A stretch of 57,101 bases of DNA. Source: an uncultured Dorea sp. GTDB lineage: Bacteria; Bacillota; Clostridia; Lachnospirales; Lachnospiraceae. Made by a program: the position numbers and the translations under genes. The stretch is taken from the NCBI GenBank assembly GCA_910585725.1, contig CAJUFA010000021.1, positions 1 to 57,101 of the forward strand, given 5' to 3'. The notes below the pieces were generated by a model. The model was not told where the DNA came from and ran no database searches. It saw only the letters and a program-made list of their open reading frames with translations. This document shows, piece by piece, positions 36,160-45,108 of this stretch. Numbering within the stretch: position 1 is the first letter of the stretch; every line of letters begins with the position of its first letter.

Positions 36160-37054
36160 CAGACGGCTCGATTCCGCTTTCACGAAAGCGCCGGTACTTC
36201 CTCTGTCTTACACTTCCCGCTACGTGCTTTTCAGCGATTGTCACCGGGGCTGCGGAACACATAATGACAATTTCCTGAAAAATCAAAACATTTACTTTGC
36301 CGCTCTAAAGCATTATTACAAACACGGATATACCTATATCGAACTGGGGGACGGAGATGAACTATGGGAAAACCGCTCCTTTGACGCCATAAAGTCGATC
36401 CACAACAATACATTCTGGCTATTGTCTCGCTTCTACAAAGAGGACCGTCTTCTCATGCTGTACGGCAATCACGATATCGTAAAGAAAAATCCGGGATTCA
36501 TCCGCAGGAACTGTTCTTCTTATCCCTGCAGCTCCTGCCCGGACGAACCCTTATTCCCCGGTATCGTCTTCTATCCGGGCGCCGTCCTGAAAAGTACGGT
36601 TTGCGGCAATGAGCTCTATCTAACCCATGGTCACCAGGCAGATTTTTTCAACAGCGTCCTGTGGCGCACGGCACGTTTTCTGGTCAGATACGTCTGGAGA
36701 CCGCTGGAATCTGTGGGATTCCTGGATCCTACCAGTGCGGCGAAAAATAATACCAAGAAAAAAAAGACAGAGAACCGATTATCCCTATGGGCCAGAAGGA
36801 ACGGCTGTATCTTGATTACAGGTCACACGCACCGTCCCATGCTCCACTCCCCTGTCTCATACTGTAATACCGGAAGCTGCGTACACCCGAGATGCGTTAC
36901 ATGTATCGAGATTAAACATATGCGGATATCACTGGTCAAATGGACGCTGGGAACCCGTCCGGACCGCACACTTTTCGTAGCGCGCGAAGTACTGTCCGGA
37001 CCATTCGATCTGACAGAACAAGACAAGATTACGGACTTGTCAGCGCCCTTCTGA
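36149..37054 (+). CDS. Metallophosphoesterase coupled to DUF4474
   Basis: The motifs are FSDCHRGCG, ELGDGDELWEN, YGNHDIV, LTHGHQAD and ITGHTHRP, giving all two-metal ligands of the calcineurin-like family. The SDCHRG plus GDGDE form recalls LpxH-like pyrophosphatases, but no lipid A pathway is expected here. AAGGAGG stands before the ATG inside the upstream gene. The 3' end overlaps the convergent glycosylase gene by 26 bp. Substrate unknown. Confidence 0.88.
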   Translation: MSADRRLDSAFTKAPVLPLSYTSRYVLFSDCHRGCGTHNDNFLKNQNIYFAALKHYYKHGYTYIELGDGDELWENRSFDAIKSIHNNTFWLLSRFYKEDRLLMLYGNHDIVKKNPGFIRRNCSSYPCSSCPDEPLFPGIVFYPGAVLKSTVCGNELYLTHGHQADFFNSVLWRTARFLVRYVWRPLESVGFLDPTSAAKNNTKKKKTENRLSLWARRNGCILITGHTHRPMLHSPVSYCNTGSCVHPRCVTCIEIKHMRISLVKWTLGTRPDRTLFVAREVLSGPFDLTEQDKITDLSAPF

Positions 37055-37586
37055 TCTGAGCATATGCCTGATAAAGCTCCTCGTATGACATCCGGCAGTT
37101 AGCCGGACTCGTGGACGGCAGCCTCACCGCTTCGATCCCGGTCTTTGGATAGCAATAACGCTTATATAACTCAGCCGCCTTCGTCCCGGTCGTATAAATT
37201 ACTCTTATATCCGCAGCCTGCAGAATCCGGTTCATATCATTCGGAACCGGATTACGGATACTGCTGTCGTCCGCACCCCGAATCTCACACCCTGCCAGCA
37301 CATCCCACACCGCGATACGGTTCCGGAGGGCAAACGCGATTTTGTCCTCCCTCGATACCGGCGTCTCTTCCCCGCACACATCCGCAAGCACTTTCCAGAA
37401 TCTGTTACGGGGATGTCCATAGTAGAATCCCGTCTCCCGCGACTTCGGCGACGGCATTGTCCCAAGCATAAGGATACGTGAGGACGCGTCGAATACCGGT
37501 GCAAACTCATGCACCACCCTTTCGGCCCTCCGCGACGCACATTCTCCGCCCTGAAGCCTCCCCCTGTCTTTTTTTTTCTTCTCCAA
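37029..37586 (-). CDS. DNA-deoxyinosine (hypoxanthine) glycosylase, UDG family 6
   Basis: It should remove hypoxanthine from DNA. The family signature is LGTMPSPKSRETGFYYGHPRNRFWK near residue 40 and LPSTSPANCRMSYEE near the end, as in HDG/UDG superfamily family 6. The N-terminus is unusual: the frame opens only from TTG 37586 with a lysine run encoded by nine A residues. A much better ATG (37590, AGGAGG 7 bp upstream) is in another frame and would need one extra A to reach the enzyme. Confidence 0.88.
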   Translation of the reverse strand: MEKKKKDRGRLQGGECASRRAERVVHEFAPVFDASSRILMLGTMPSPKSRETGFYYGHPRNRFWKVLADVCGEETPVSREDKIAFALRNRIAVWDVLAGCEIRGADDSSIRNPVPNDMNRILQAADIRVIYTTGTKAAELYKRYCYPKTGIEAVRLPSTSPANCRMSYEELYQAYAQIRRALTSP

Positions 37587-37725
37587 TCATTCCGTTTCCT
37601 CCTCTTTCTCTATATGCGCTCCCGGAATATCGCCCCGCCTGCCCGGCTATATCCTCGTGCTTCCTTCCGTGTCTCCGGCATAATCACAAAAAGTAACAAC
37701 ATTTTTCCATGATTCCAAAACATGG

Positions 37726-37754
37726 TTCCATTTAATAATGATTTCATGTATAAT
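37726..37754 (+). promoter_or_regulatory. Promoter of the alpha-galactosidase gene
   Basis: TTCCAT (37726-37731) and TATAAT (37749-37754) are 17 bp apart. An inverted pair CCATGATTCC / CATGGTTCC lies over and upstream of the -35 box, as an activator site might. Its weak -35 suits activator control. Confidence 0.55.
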
Positions 37755-37820
37755 ATGATTATACTATAAGATGCTAAATGATAAAAAGAGGTTTTCACCA
37801 TTAAAAACAGGAGGTACAAA

Positions 37821-40112
37821 ATGGCAATCATATTTCATGAAGAATCTAAAGTGTTTCATCTGTATAACCAAAATGTCAGCTATCTGATCAGGATCATGGA
37901 AAACGGACAACTGGAAAATCTTTACTATGGAAAAGCTTTGAAAGACAGAGAAGATTTCTCATACATGCACGAGGAGACGATGCGCTCTCAGATGTCTATC
38001 AATATACCGGAACCCGGACTTTTGTCTATGCACTATACCAAGCAGGAATATCCGGTATACGGAACGGGAGACTACCGCGCCCCTGCGTTCTCCGTCCTTC
38101 AGGAGAACGGAAGCAGGATCGTGAACTATGTCTACACCACATACGACATTTTCCGGGGTAAGAAGTCCTTAGAACCTCTTCCGGCAACCTATGTAGAGAA
38201 CGATGCAGAAGCAACTACTCTGGAAATCACTCTGCATGATCAGGTGACAGACACGGATCTTATACTCTCTTATACTATATACGAAGACTATCCTGTTATC
38301 ACCAGAAACAGCCGTTTTCTTCACAAAGGCACAGAGAAGATTATTCTGGAACGCGCATTGAGCGCCAGTGTAGAATTTATCGACATGGATTATGAATTGA
38401 TGCATTTATCCGGCGCATGGTCCAGAGAACGCTATGTGAAGTCACGTAAATTAGAGACCGGTATCCAGGGAATCCAAAGTCTGAACGGAACCTGCAGCGG
38501 AGCCGAATTTAATCCTTTCCTCGCCTTAAAACGGCCTCATACTACTGAGACTCAGGGAGAAGTATATGGCTTCAGTTTCGTATACAGCGGCAATTTCCTC
38601 GCACAGGCAGAGGTTTCCACATTCGGAATGACCAGGATCCTCATGGGAATCAACCCGGAAGATTTCTCCTGGGAATTAAAGCAAGGGGAAAGCTTCCAGA
38701 CACCGGAAGTTGTGATGGTATACAGCGACCAGGGATTGAATAGAATGAGTCAGGTATACCACAAACTGTATCGGTCACGCCTGATGCGCGGAAAGTGGAG
38801 AGACCAGGCGCGCCCGATCCTCCTGAACAACTGGGAAGCAACATATTTTGATTTTGACGAAGAGAAGATCCTGAATATTGCAAGAAAGGCAAAGGAAGTG
38901 GGTGTGGAACTCTTCGTGCTGGACGACGGATGGTTCGGAACCCGCAACGACGACTACAGAGGTCTCGGCGACTGGCATGTGAATCTTGAGAAACTGCCTG
39001 ACGGTATCTCCGGATTATCTGAGAAAATAGAACAGATGGGATTAAAATTCGGTCTCTGGGTCGAGCTTGAGATGGTAAATAAAGACAGCGATCTGTACCG
39101 GGCGCATCCTGACTGGCTGATCGGGGTACCAGACAGATTCGAAAGCCACGCGCGCCATCAGTATGTCCTTGATTTTTCACGGAAAGACGTGGTTAATTAT
39201 ATCCACGATATGATCGCAAAAGTAATCCGCGAATCATCTATCTCTTACATCAAGTGGGATATGAACCGCTATATGACGGAACCCTACAGCAGAGGCGCGG
39301 CGGCGTCCGAACAGGGCAAAGTGATGCATAAATATATCTTAGGCGTTTATGACTTGTATACTCGTCTTATTACCGAATTTCCGGACATCTTATTCGAGTC
39401 CTGCGCAAGCGGCGGCGCCAGATTTGATCCGGGTATGCTGTATTTTGCACCGCAGACATGGACAAGCGACGACACGGATGCCAACGAAAGAACCAAGATT
39501 CAATATGGTACCTCTATGGTTTATCCTATTGTCAGCATGGGTTCTCATGTCTCTGCAGTACCGAATCATCAGCTTCACAGAAACACATCCCTCGCTACCC
39601 GCGCGAATGTGGCTTATTTCGGCACCTTCGGCTACGAGTTGGATCTGAATCTGTTAGAAGACAGAGAGATCGAGCAGGTAAAAGAACAGATCAGGTTCAT
39701 GAAAGAATATCGGGAATTAATCCAGATAAAAGGCGACTTCTACCGGATCTTAAGTCCGTTTGAAGGAAATGAGACCGCATGGATGGTTGTGTCTCCTGAT
39801 AAGAAGAACGCAGTGGCGGGATATTATCAGAGCCTGAACAGAGTAAATGATTCCTGGATACGCTTAAAACTTCAGGGATTATGTCCGGACATGCTGTACG
39901 AGATCAGCTATGATACTACGTCAGATACTCCTATGGACCCGGAGATGGCGGCTGCCTATGGTATCGTACTTGGCGACGATTTCATGAAGACATACAAGGC
40001 ATACGGAACAGAGCTTATGTATGCAGGAATCCCTATCGACAGAAATCTTTTAAACAGAAAGAGTATGGATTTCGCGTCTCTGCTATTTATAATCAAGCAG
40101 GCGGAGGCATAA
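37821..40112 (+). CDS. Alpha-galactosidase, glycoside hydrolase family 36
   Basis: It hydrolyses terminal alpha-galactosides such as melibiose and raffinose. GH36 features are LNNWEATYFDF, LDDGWFG, the nucleophile in YIKWDMNRYM, ESCASGGARFD and the acid/base Asp in WTSDDTDANER. At 763 aa it is the long cytoplasmic GH36 type with N-terminal beta-sandwich; no signal peptide. AGGAGG precedes the ATG. It lies close to a sugar ABC importer and two AraC regulators. Confidence 0.95.
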   Translation: MAIIFHEESKVFHLYNQNVSYLIRIMENGQLENLYYGKALKDREDFSYMHEETMRSQMSINIPEPGLLSMHYTKQEYPVYGTGDYRAPAFSVLQENGSRIVNYVYTTYDIFRGKKSLEPLPATYVENDAEATTLEITLHDQVTDTDLILSYTIYEDYPVITRNSRFLHKGTEKIILERALSASVEFIDMDYELMHLSGAWSRERYVKSRKLETGIQGIQSLNGTCSGAEFNPFLALKRPHTTETQGEVYGFSFVYSGNFLAQAEVSTFGMTRILMGINPEDFSWELKQGESFQTPEVVMVYSDQGLNRMSQVYHKLYRSRLMRGKWRDQARPILLNNWEATYFDFDEEKILNIARKAKEVGVELFVLDDGWFGTRNDDYRGLGDWHVNLEKLPDGISGLSEKIEQMGLKFGLWVELEMVNKDSDLYRAHPDWLIGVPDRFESHARHQYVLDFSRKDVVNYIHDMIAKVIRESSISYIKWDMNRYMTEPYSRGAAASEQGKVMHKYILGVYDLYTRLITEFPDILFESCASGGARFDPGMLYFAPQTWTSDDTDANERTKIQYGTSMVYPIVSMGSHVSAVPNHQLHRNTSLATRANVAYFGTFGYELDLNLLEDREIEQVKEQIRFMKEYRELIQIKGDFYRILSPFEGNETAWMVVSPDKKNAVAGYYQSLNRVNDSWIRLKLQGLCPDMLYEISYDTTSDTPMDPEMAAAYGIVLGDDFMKTYKAYGTELMYAGIPIDRNLLNRKSMDFASLLFIIKQAEA

Positions 40113-40139
40113 TTAAAAGCAATATCCGACAGAAACAAC

Positions 40140-40162
40140 AGAGGCTGCTGTAAGCAGCCTCT
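40140..40162 (+). terminator. Terminator of the alpha-galactosidase gene
   Basis: AGAGGCTGCT pairs perfectly with AGCAGCCTCT around a 3-nt loop, followed by TCCTATATT. Confidence 0.7.
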
Positions 40163-40178
40163 TCCTATATTAATCATT

Positions 40179-40865
40179 TCATTTAAGAAGATAGTCAAGG
40201 AATACTTCTACCTGGTCCGCCTGATCTATATATGCCGATACGCACAGATAACAGCCTTCACTATTCTGGTAACTGCTCATTCCTTTGAAGCGGGGGCTGT
40301 CCGAGATATCGACTGCCACAGGAATGTCCTCGCCTTCTTCCGTCGTATAATACACAATCCTGTCTTTATACTTCTCATAAATCCCGGCCGATCTCTCGTC
40401 CTCAAGGTTTAAGACCCTTCCCCCTTTCGCCATTCCTTTCATATTCGTCTCCTGACAGATCAGCGCATCCGTAGTTCCGGCTTCCAGATACGCCACCGTC
40501 TTCTGAAAGTAGGTATTCGCATAATCACTGTCTTTTGACAGGTCAAAGAATACGTTCGAATCAAAGATTACTTCCCCCGTCTCCTGAAAATCGGCATACT
40601 CAAGAAATTCTTTATGAAAATCCGACTTCTCCGACACATCGTCATAACAATTCACGAATGTCACATGAAGAATCGTGTCCTCCGGCCGGTTCAAAAACGC
40701 ATGTATGAAATATATAACCAGAAAGATAAACACCAGAATACCGACAATCGGTATCTTATAATATGTCCAGATATACCGCAGCGCCTTCTCCCTCGTCATC
40801 CCCTGTATCTTCTGCTTTTCCGCTCCTGCCCTCTCTCTCAGGGACGGTTTCAGTCCTTTATCCAA
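40179..40865 (-). CDS. Single-pass membrane protein of unknown function
   Basis: I do not recognise a named family. A basic N-terminal stretch is followed by one membrane helix (IPVVGILVFIFLVIYFIHAF-like, residues about 38-58). An outside domain of about 170 residues resembles part of a solute-binding fold (VTFVNCYDDVSEKSDF; GTTDALICQETNM). It lies between the alpha-galactosidase and the second sugar importer, on the importer's strand but separated from it by a terminator. Confidence 0.7.
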   Translation of the reverse strand: MDKGLKPSLRERAGAEKQKIQGMTREKALRYIWTYYKIPIVGILVFIFLVIYFIHAFLNRPEDTILHVTFVNCYDDVSEKSDFHKEFLEYADFQETGEVIFDSNVFFDLSKDSDYANTYFQKTVAYLEAGTTDALICQETNMKGMAKGGRVLNLEDERSAGIYEKYKDRIVYYTTEEGEDIPVAVDISDSPRFKGMSSYQNSEGCYLCVSAYIDQADQVEVFLDYLLK

Positions 40866-40933
40866 AAAACCCCTTCTTTCTATGTATGATCTTATGCAAA
40901 ATCCGCAGACGGACTTTCAACTCTTTAAGATAA

Positions 40934-40963
40934 AAAGGCAATGCCATGTGTGACATTGCCTTT
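40934..40963 (-). terminator. Terminator of the second sugar ABC operon
   Basis: AAAGGCAATG pairs with CATTGCCTTT; the minus-strand tail is TTTTTATC. Confidence 0.85.
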
Positions 40964-41011
40964 CCATTTTATTGTTATTAAAAACAACTGTTGTGCATTT
41001 TCCAGATACTC

Positions 41012-41851
41012 TTACAACTTTCCTCCGGATGTTGCGATACCTTCGATGAACTGCTTCTGGAAGATCAGATACAGGACGATCATAGGTACACACGCAATCG
41101 CTGAAGCAGCCATCAACTGTGGATAGTTGGACTGATACTGACCCTGCATAGTTGCAAGCGCTGCTGACAACGGCATCATGTTCGCACTGGAGTTAACAAC
41201 CAACGGCCACATCAGATCTTTGTAAGCAAATACTGCCGTGAAGATACCAAGCGCTACCATGGATGACCTGGTCAGAGGGGACATAATGTGCAGGAATGAC
41301 TGGAAGATATTACATCCGTCAAGTCTCGCCGCCTCTTCAAGAGACACCGGAAGTCCCATATAAGCCGTCTTCAGAAGGAACGTACCAAACGCGGTAACGA
41401 TACCAGGGAATACCAACGCGAAGATCGTATTGGTCATTCCGATCTTGCTGACCATCAGATACTGAGGTATAATGAAGATCTGTGCCGGAATCATCATCTG
41501 GAACAGTACCAGGGAGAACATAAAGTTCTTTCCCTTGAACTCCAGACGTCCGAACGCATAACCTGCCAATGTCGCCGTCAAAACCGCGCACACTACACGC
41601 CAGAAAATCAGTAACAGTGTATTCTTGTAAAGCAGCAGGAAGTTCATATTATTCCATACTTTACTGAAAGACTCCGCCGTCCATACGGTCGGGAAGATTA
41701 CAAAAGGATCAATCTGCGTCGCCTCGGACACGGACTTAAACGCCGTTAATAACATCCAAATGAAAGGTACCAGCATGATAATAGAGAAAAATATCAAAAC
41801 AACATGTACGATAACCCTTTCAATCTTTCTTTTTGTTTCCATACTATGCAT
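41012..41851 (-). CDS. Sugar ABC transporter permease, MalG/CUT1 type (second system)
   Basis: It has six hydrophobic helices and the EAA loop EEAARLDGCNIFQSFLHIMSP. The short C-terminal tail (EGIATSGGKL) is usual in this class. It is the last gene of a binding-protein/permease/permease operon and ends at a clear terminator. No ATPase is encoded here. Confidence 0.93.
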   Translation of the reverse strand: MHSMETKRKIERVIVHVVLIFFSIIMLVPFIWMLLTAFKSVSEATQIDPFVIFPTVWTAESFSKVWNNMNFLLLYKNTLLLIFWRVVCAVLTATLAGYAFGRLEFKGKNFMFSLVLFQMMIPAQIFIIPQYLMVSKIGMTNTIFALVFPGIVTAFGTFLLKTAYMGLPVSLEEAARLDGCNIFQSFLHIMSPLTRSSMVALGIFTAVFAYKDLMWPLVVNSSANMMPLSAALATMQGQYQSNYPQLMAASAIACVPMIVLYLIFQKQFIEGIATSGGKL

Positions 41852-41866
41852 ACTATCTTCCCCCTC

Positions 41867-42787
41867 CTATTCGTAATGAACCCATTTCTTCTGTCCGATC
41901 ATCTGGAATACAGTAACGATCAGGATTACTACAAGAAGCAGTACAACAATAGTAGATCCATATCCCTTATCGCCAAAGTCAAAAGACTCGCGATAGAACA
42001 GATATACAAGGGACTCTACCTTCGGAAGCGCCTTGTTCGACTGATCCATTACCATGTAGATCAGGTCGAATACCTGGAGCGCGCCGATTACTCTGGTAAT
42101 CAGAACAAAGAAGATCGTCGGCGAAAGCAGCGGAACCGTAATATTAAAGAATGCCTGTATTCCGGACGCGCCGTCGATATCCGCCGCTTCATAATAATCG
42201 TGCGGGATCTCCTGCAGACCCGAAATAAATAATACAATATTATAACCCAGAATAGACCATACACCGATGATCGCGATAGAAATCCATGCAATCTTCGGAT
42301 TGGAGATCCATTCAACCTTTAATCCGAACAGGTTGTTCAGAAGACCGAACTGTGAGTTATATAACCAACGCCATACCATAGCTACCGCTGCCGGCGCTAC
42401 GATCATAGGCAGGAAGAATATTGCCCTGTATGCACTCCGCCCTACCATCTTGCGGTTCAAAAGAACCGCAAGAACAAGAGCAAAACAAATAGAAAATGGC
42501 ACTTCTATAATCGCGTATTTAATCGTATTGAGCAATGCCTGCCACACTTCGGAATCACCAAACATTCTGTTGAAATTGTCAAATCCAACAAAAATATTTC
42601 CTTTGCCAAAGTCACCCGTCTTACACATAGACTGATAGATCGTATCCACGATCGGGTACAGATTCAGTATAATTAAGCCGACCATTGTCGGAATGATAAA
42701 CAGCCAGCCCCAGAACAACTGGTTCTTTTCCCACGTCGTCATCTTCTGTTTAGCAGGCGCTTTAGCTTCACTTTTGCTATTTGTCAT
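41867..42787 (-). CDS. Sugar ABC transporter permease, MalF/CUT1 type (second system)
   Basis: A soluble N-terminal stretch is followed by six helices and the EAA loop EAADIDGASGIQAFFNITVP. It starts 36 bp after the binding-protein gene and ends 15 bp before its partner. The size (306 aa) is typical. Confidence 0.93.
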   Translation of the reverse strand: MTNSKSEAKAPAKQKMTTWEKNQLFWGWLFIIPTMVGLIILNLYPIVDTIYQSMCKTGDFGKGNIFVGFDNFNRMFGDSEVWQALLNTIKYAIIEVPFSICFALVLAVLLNRKMVGRSAYRAIFFLPMIVAPAAVAMVWRWLYNSQFGLLNNLFGLKVEWISNPKIAWISIAIIGVWSILGYNIVLFISGLQEIPHDYYEAADIDGASGIQAFFNITVPLLSPTIFFVLITRVIGALQVFDLIYMVMDQSNKALPKVESLVYLFYRESFDFGDKGYGSTIVVLLLVVILIVTVFQMIGQKKWVHYE

Positions 42788-42823
42788 CTCTTCTACCCTC
42801 TATACTCTTCATTTCGATTTCAA

Positions 42824-44143
42824 CTATTTACTTTCACTTGCAATAATATCGTTCATTGTTCCAGCAAATTCTTTACACTTTTCTTCCATCTGAGACGGAT
42901 CATCCCATGCAGGAACCAGATCCTTCTGGCACTGGCTGGTCCATTTTACAGCATTGTATGTAAATGGATACTCAACGATCTTATTCTCTACGCCCTCAAC
43001 TGTAGACTCTTCTGCCATATCAAGGTGTCCTGCCAGATTAAAGAGGTCTGTGTTGCTTGCCCATGCATCGGAAGTTCCTTCGTATGCGGACATCGTTACA
43101 CCAAGCTCTGCCTGTTTGATCTGCATCTCTTCGGAACCAAGCCACTCGATCAGTTTCCAGCAGTCATCCGCACGCTTTGTGCTTGCAGCTGCCGCCCATC
43201 CAAGTCCGTTACAGATAGATGCACGAACACCAGTCTCTTTGTCGTAAGGAATCATCGCTACGTCACAGTTCTCAGCAGTATACTCATTCTGCTTGAACGC
43301 AGGTACCATCCATGACCCCTGTGTGATCATGGCAACTGTTCCGGATTGGAAGAGAACGTCTGTCTGTGTCTCAGCCATTACGGATGCCGGCGGACATACG
43401 TCTGAAAGAAGCTTTCCTACGAAATCCATCGCCTCAAGAGTCTTCGGATCGTCGTAACCAGATGATTTATGATCGTCTGAAAGAACGTATCCGCCCTTTG
43501 AGTAGATTATATTCCAGTAGCTGTCCTGATCATTCGTTACGTTCAGTGCATAACCATACTTCTTAGCATCTTTATCCGTCAGCTTAGCAGCCGCATCATA
43601 CAGATCGTCCCATGTCCAGTTCTCATTCGGATATTCAAGACCCGCTTCATCGAACATAGTCTTGTTGTACCACAGGGCGATGGTATCGTAATCCTTCGGG
43701 ATCGCATAATAGGAACCATCATATGTATAAAGCGCCGTTACCTGCGGAAGATACTTGTCCATATCGATCTTATCGCTCTTATCGATATAGTCGTCAAGTT
43801 TCAGAAGCATATCATTGTTCATATAAATCTGTGAATTGTTGGCGTGCATCCAGAATACGTCCGGCATATCCCCGCCTGAAGCTCCTGCTTCGAGCAATGT
43901 CCAGTAGCTGTCCCACTCTTTAACCTCTACCTGAACGTCAATACCTGTTTCCTCTGTGAAAAGATCACAGATCTCCTGGATACCTGGCTGCTGGTTGTTA
44001 TCCCAGATTGCAACTCTGAGGGCGCCTGATGAAGAACCTCCGTCGGATGAACCTCCGTCAGATGAACCTCCTGAACCTCCACATGCTGTCAGTGACAGAC
44101 ACATTGCTGACACCAAGAGTGCTGAAATTAATCTTTTCTTCAT
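42824..44143 (-). CDS. Sugar ABC transporter solute-binding lipoprotein (second system)
   Basis: A lipoprotein signal ends LTAC, then a flexible Gly/Ser linker (GGSSDGG repeated) tethers a family-1 binding domain: VAIWDNNQQPGIQEICDLF, WLGSEEMQIKQAEL. The repeated linker is also visible as a 15-bp direct repeat in DNA (GGTTCATCCGACGGA-like units). Ligand unknown; an alpha-galactoside is plausible from the nearby GH36. Confidence 0.93.
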   Translation of the reverse strand: MKKRLISALLVSAMCLSLTACGGSGGSSDGGSSDGGSSSGALRVAIWDNNQQPGIQEICDLFTEETGIDVQVEVKEWDSYWTLLEAGASGGDMPDVFWMHANNSQIYMNNDMLLKLDDYIDKSDKIDMDKYLPQVTALYTYDGSYYAIPKDYDTIALWYNKTMFDEAGLEYPNENWTWDDLYDAAAKLTDKDAKKYGYALNVTNDQDSYWNIIYSKGGYVLSDDHKSSGYDDPKTLEAMDFVGKLLSDVCPPASVMAETQTDVLFQSGTVAMITQGSWMVPAFKQNEYTAENCDVAMIPYDKETGVRASICNGLGWAAAASTKRADDCWKLIEWLGSEEMQIKQAELGVTMSAYEGTSDAWASNTDLFNLAGHLDMAEESTVEGVENKIVEYPFTYNAVKWTSQCQKDLVPAWDDPSQMEEKCKEFAGTMNDIIASESK

Positions 44144-44281
44144 TTTCTTGTTCCTCCCTTTATATGTTTTTTATGCACATCTTATATGTATTTTATATAT
44201 TTTTGTCTGGTTTTCATATGGAAAAATGTCTAATACTTATGTAAAAATGATAATTCGCACAAGGCATCGACACTTTTCGAG

Positions 44282-44310
44282 TTGACTTTTATACATATTT
44301 ATACTACAAT
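44282..44310 (+). promoter_or_regulatory. Promoter of the YesL-like gene
   Basis: TTGACT (44282-44287) and TACAAT (44305-44310) are 17 bp apart, 54 bp before the ATG. Confidence 0.7.
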
Positions 44311-44363
44311 AAGCAACAATTCAAAAAATTTAAACAATTTTTTTCAGAAAGGGATGGAATACC

Positions 44364-45029
44364 ATGAACAGAATATATAAATTTTTTGGGAATGACAGCC
44401 TGTTTGGCCGCATATTCGGTACTCTGGGCGACATGATCACCGTCAATATCTTATTCCTGTTGTGCAGTATCCCTGTCATCACCTTCGGAGCCGCCTTTAC
44501 TTCTATGTATTATGCGCTGCTTCGCAATCTTAAATATGGGGATTCTTCTTTGACCCGTGATTTTTTCAGCAGTTTCAGGCAGAATTTCAAACAATCCACA
44601 GTATCCTGGATTATTTCGATTATCTTTATTATAGTGTTCTCTGCAGACGTCGGCATGTTCGGACCGAACGGCGTGTACCCGATAACGGCAATCTATTATC
44701 TGATCATTGTGCTGGCGATTATCGTCATGATTACGGCCATGTTCGTATTCCCTGTAATCGCAACGTTTCAGAACACCTTGAAAAACCTGTGGACACAGGC
44801 GTTCTTTCTCGCCGCTAAAAATATTCCGCTTGCACTGGCGATCCTGATATTAAATGCGGCGCCCCTGTATCTGTCTCTGACGTCTCCGAGTCCCCTGATA
44901 TTCTGCACCGCTTTGTTCGTCTGGATCATCGCCGGTTTCGGAGCTGTCGCCTGGATTAATACATTCCTTTTCTACCGCATCTTCAGCCCTTACCTTGCTG
45001 ACGATACATCCGATGAGATATGTGATTAG
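44364..45029 (+). CDS. DUF624 (YesL-like) membrane protein
   Basis: It has five or six membrane helices, starting after NDSLFGRIFGTLGDMITVN. The conserved motif LLCSIPVITFGAAFTSMYYALL identifies DUF624/YesL, a family repeatedly found beside CUT1 sugar transporters in Firmicutes. Its job there is unknown. It is divergent from the second binding-protein gene and convergent with an AraC gene. Confidence 0.88.
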   Translation: MNRIYKFFGNDSLFGRIFGTLGDMITVNILFLLCSIPVITFGAAFTSMYYALLRNLKYGDSSLTRDFFSSFRQNFKQSTVSWIISIIFIIVFSADVGMFGPNGVYPITAIYYLIIVLAIIVMITAMFVFPVIATFQNTLKNLWTQAFFLAAKNIPLALAILILNAAPLYLSLTSPSPLIFCTALFVWIIAGFGAVAWINTFLFYRIFSPYLADDTSDEICD

Positions 45030-45057
45030 CGTCAACATAATTTGCCTTAATTGTAAT

Positions 45058-45095
45058 GAGGCTGCCGCAGAATTCCTTCATCCTGCGGCAGCCTC
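45058..45095. terminator. Bidirectional terminator
   Basis: GAGGCTGCCGCAG pairs with CTGCGGCAGCCTC around a 12-nt loop, between the convergent YesL-like and AraC genes. Confidence 0.8.
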
Positions 45096-45108
45096 TTATA
45101 TATGGAAA

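Noticed and set aside
36149..37054. LpxH of a lipid A pathway
   Set aside because: The motifs are LpxH-like, but the genome is clearly Firmicute and no lipid A genes are nearby.
37232..37540. 102-aa minus-strand frame inside the glycosylase
   Set aside because: Not a separate gene; it is the out-of-frame reading from the good ATG and is mentioned only for the slippage idea.
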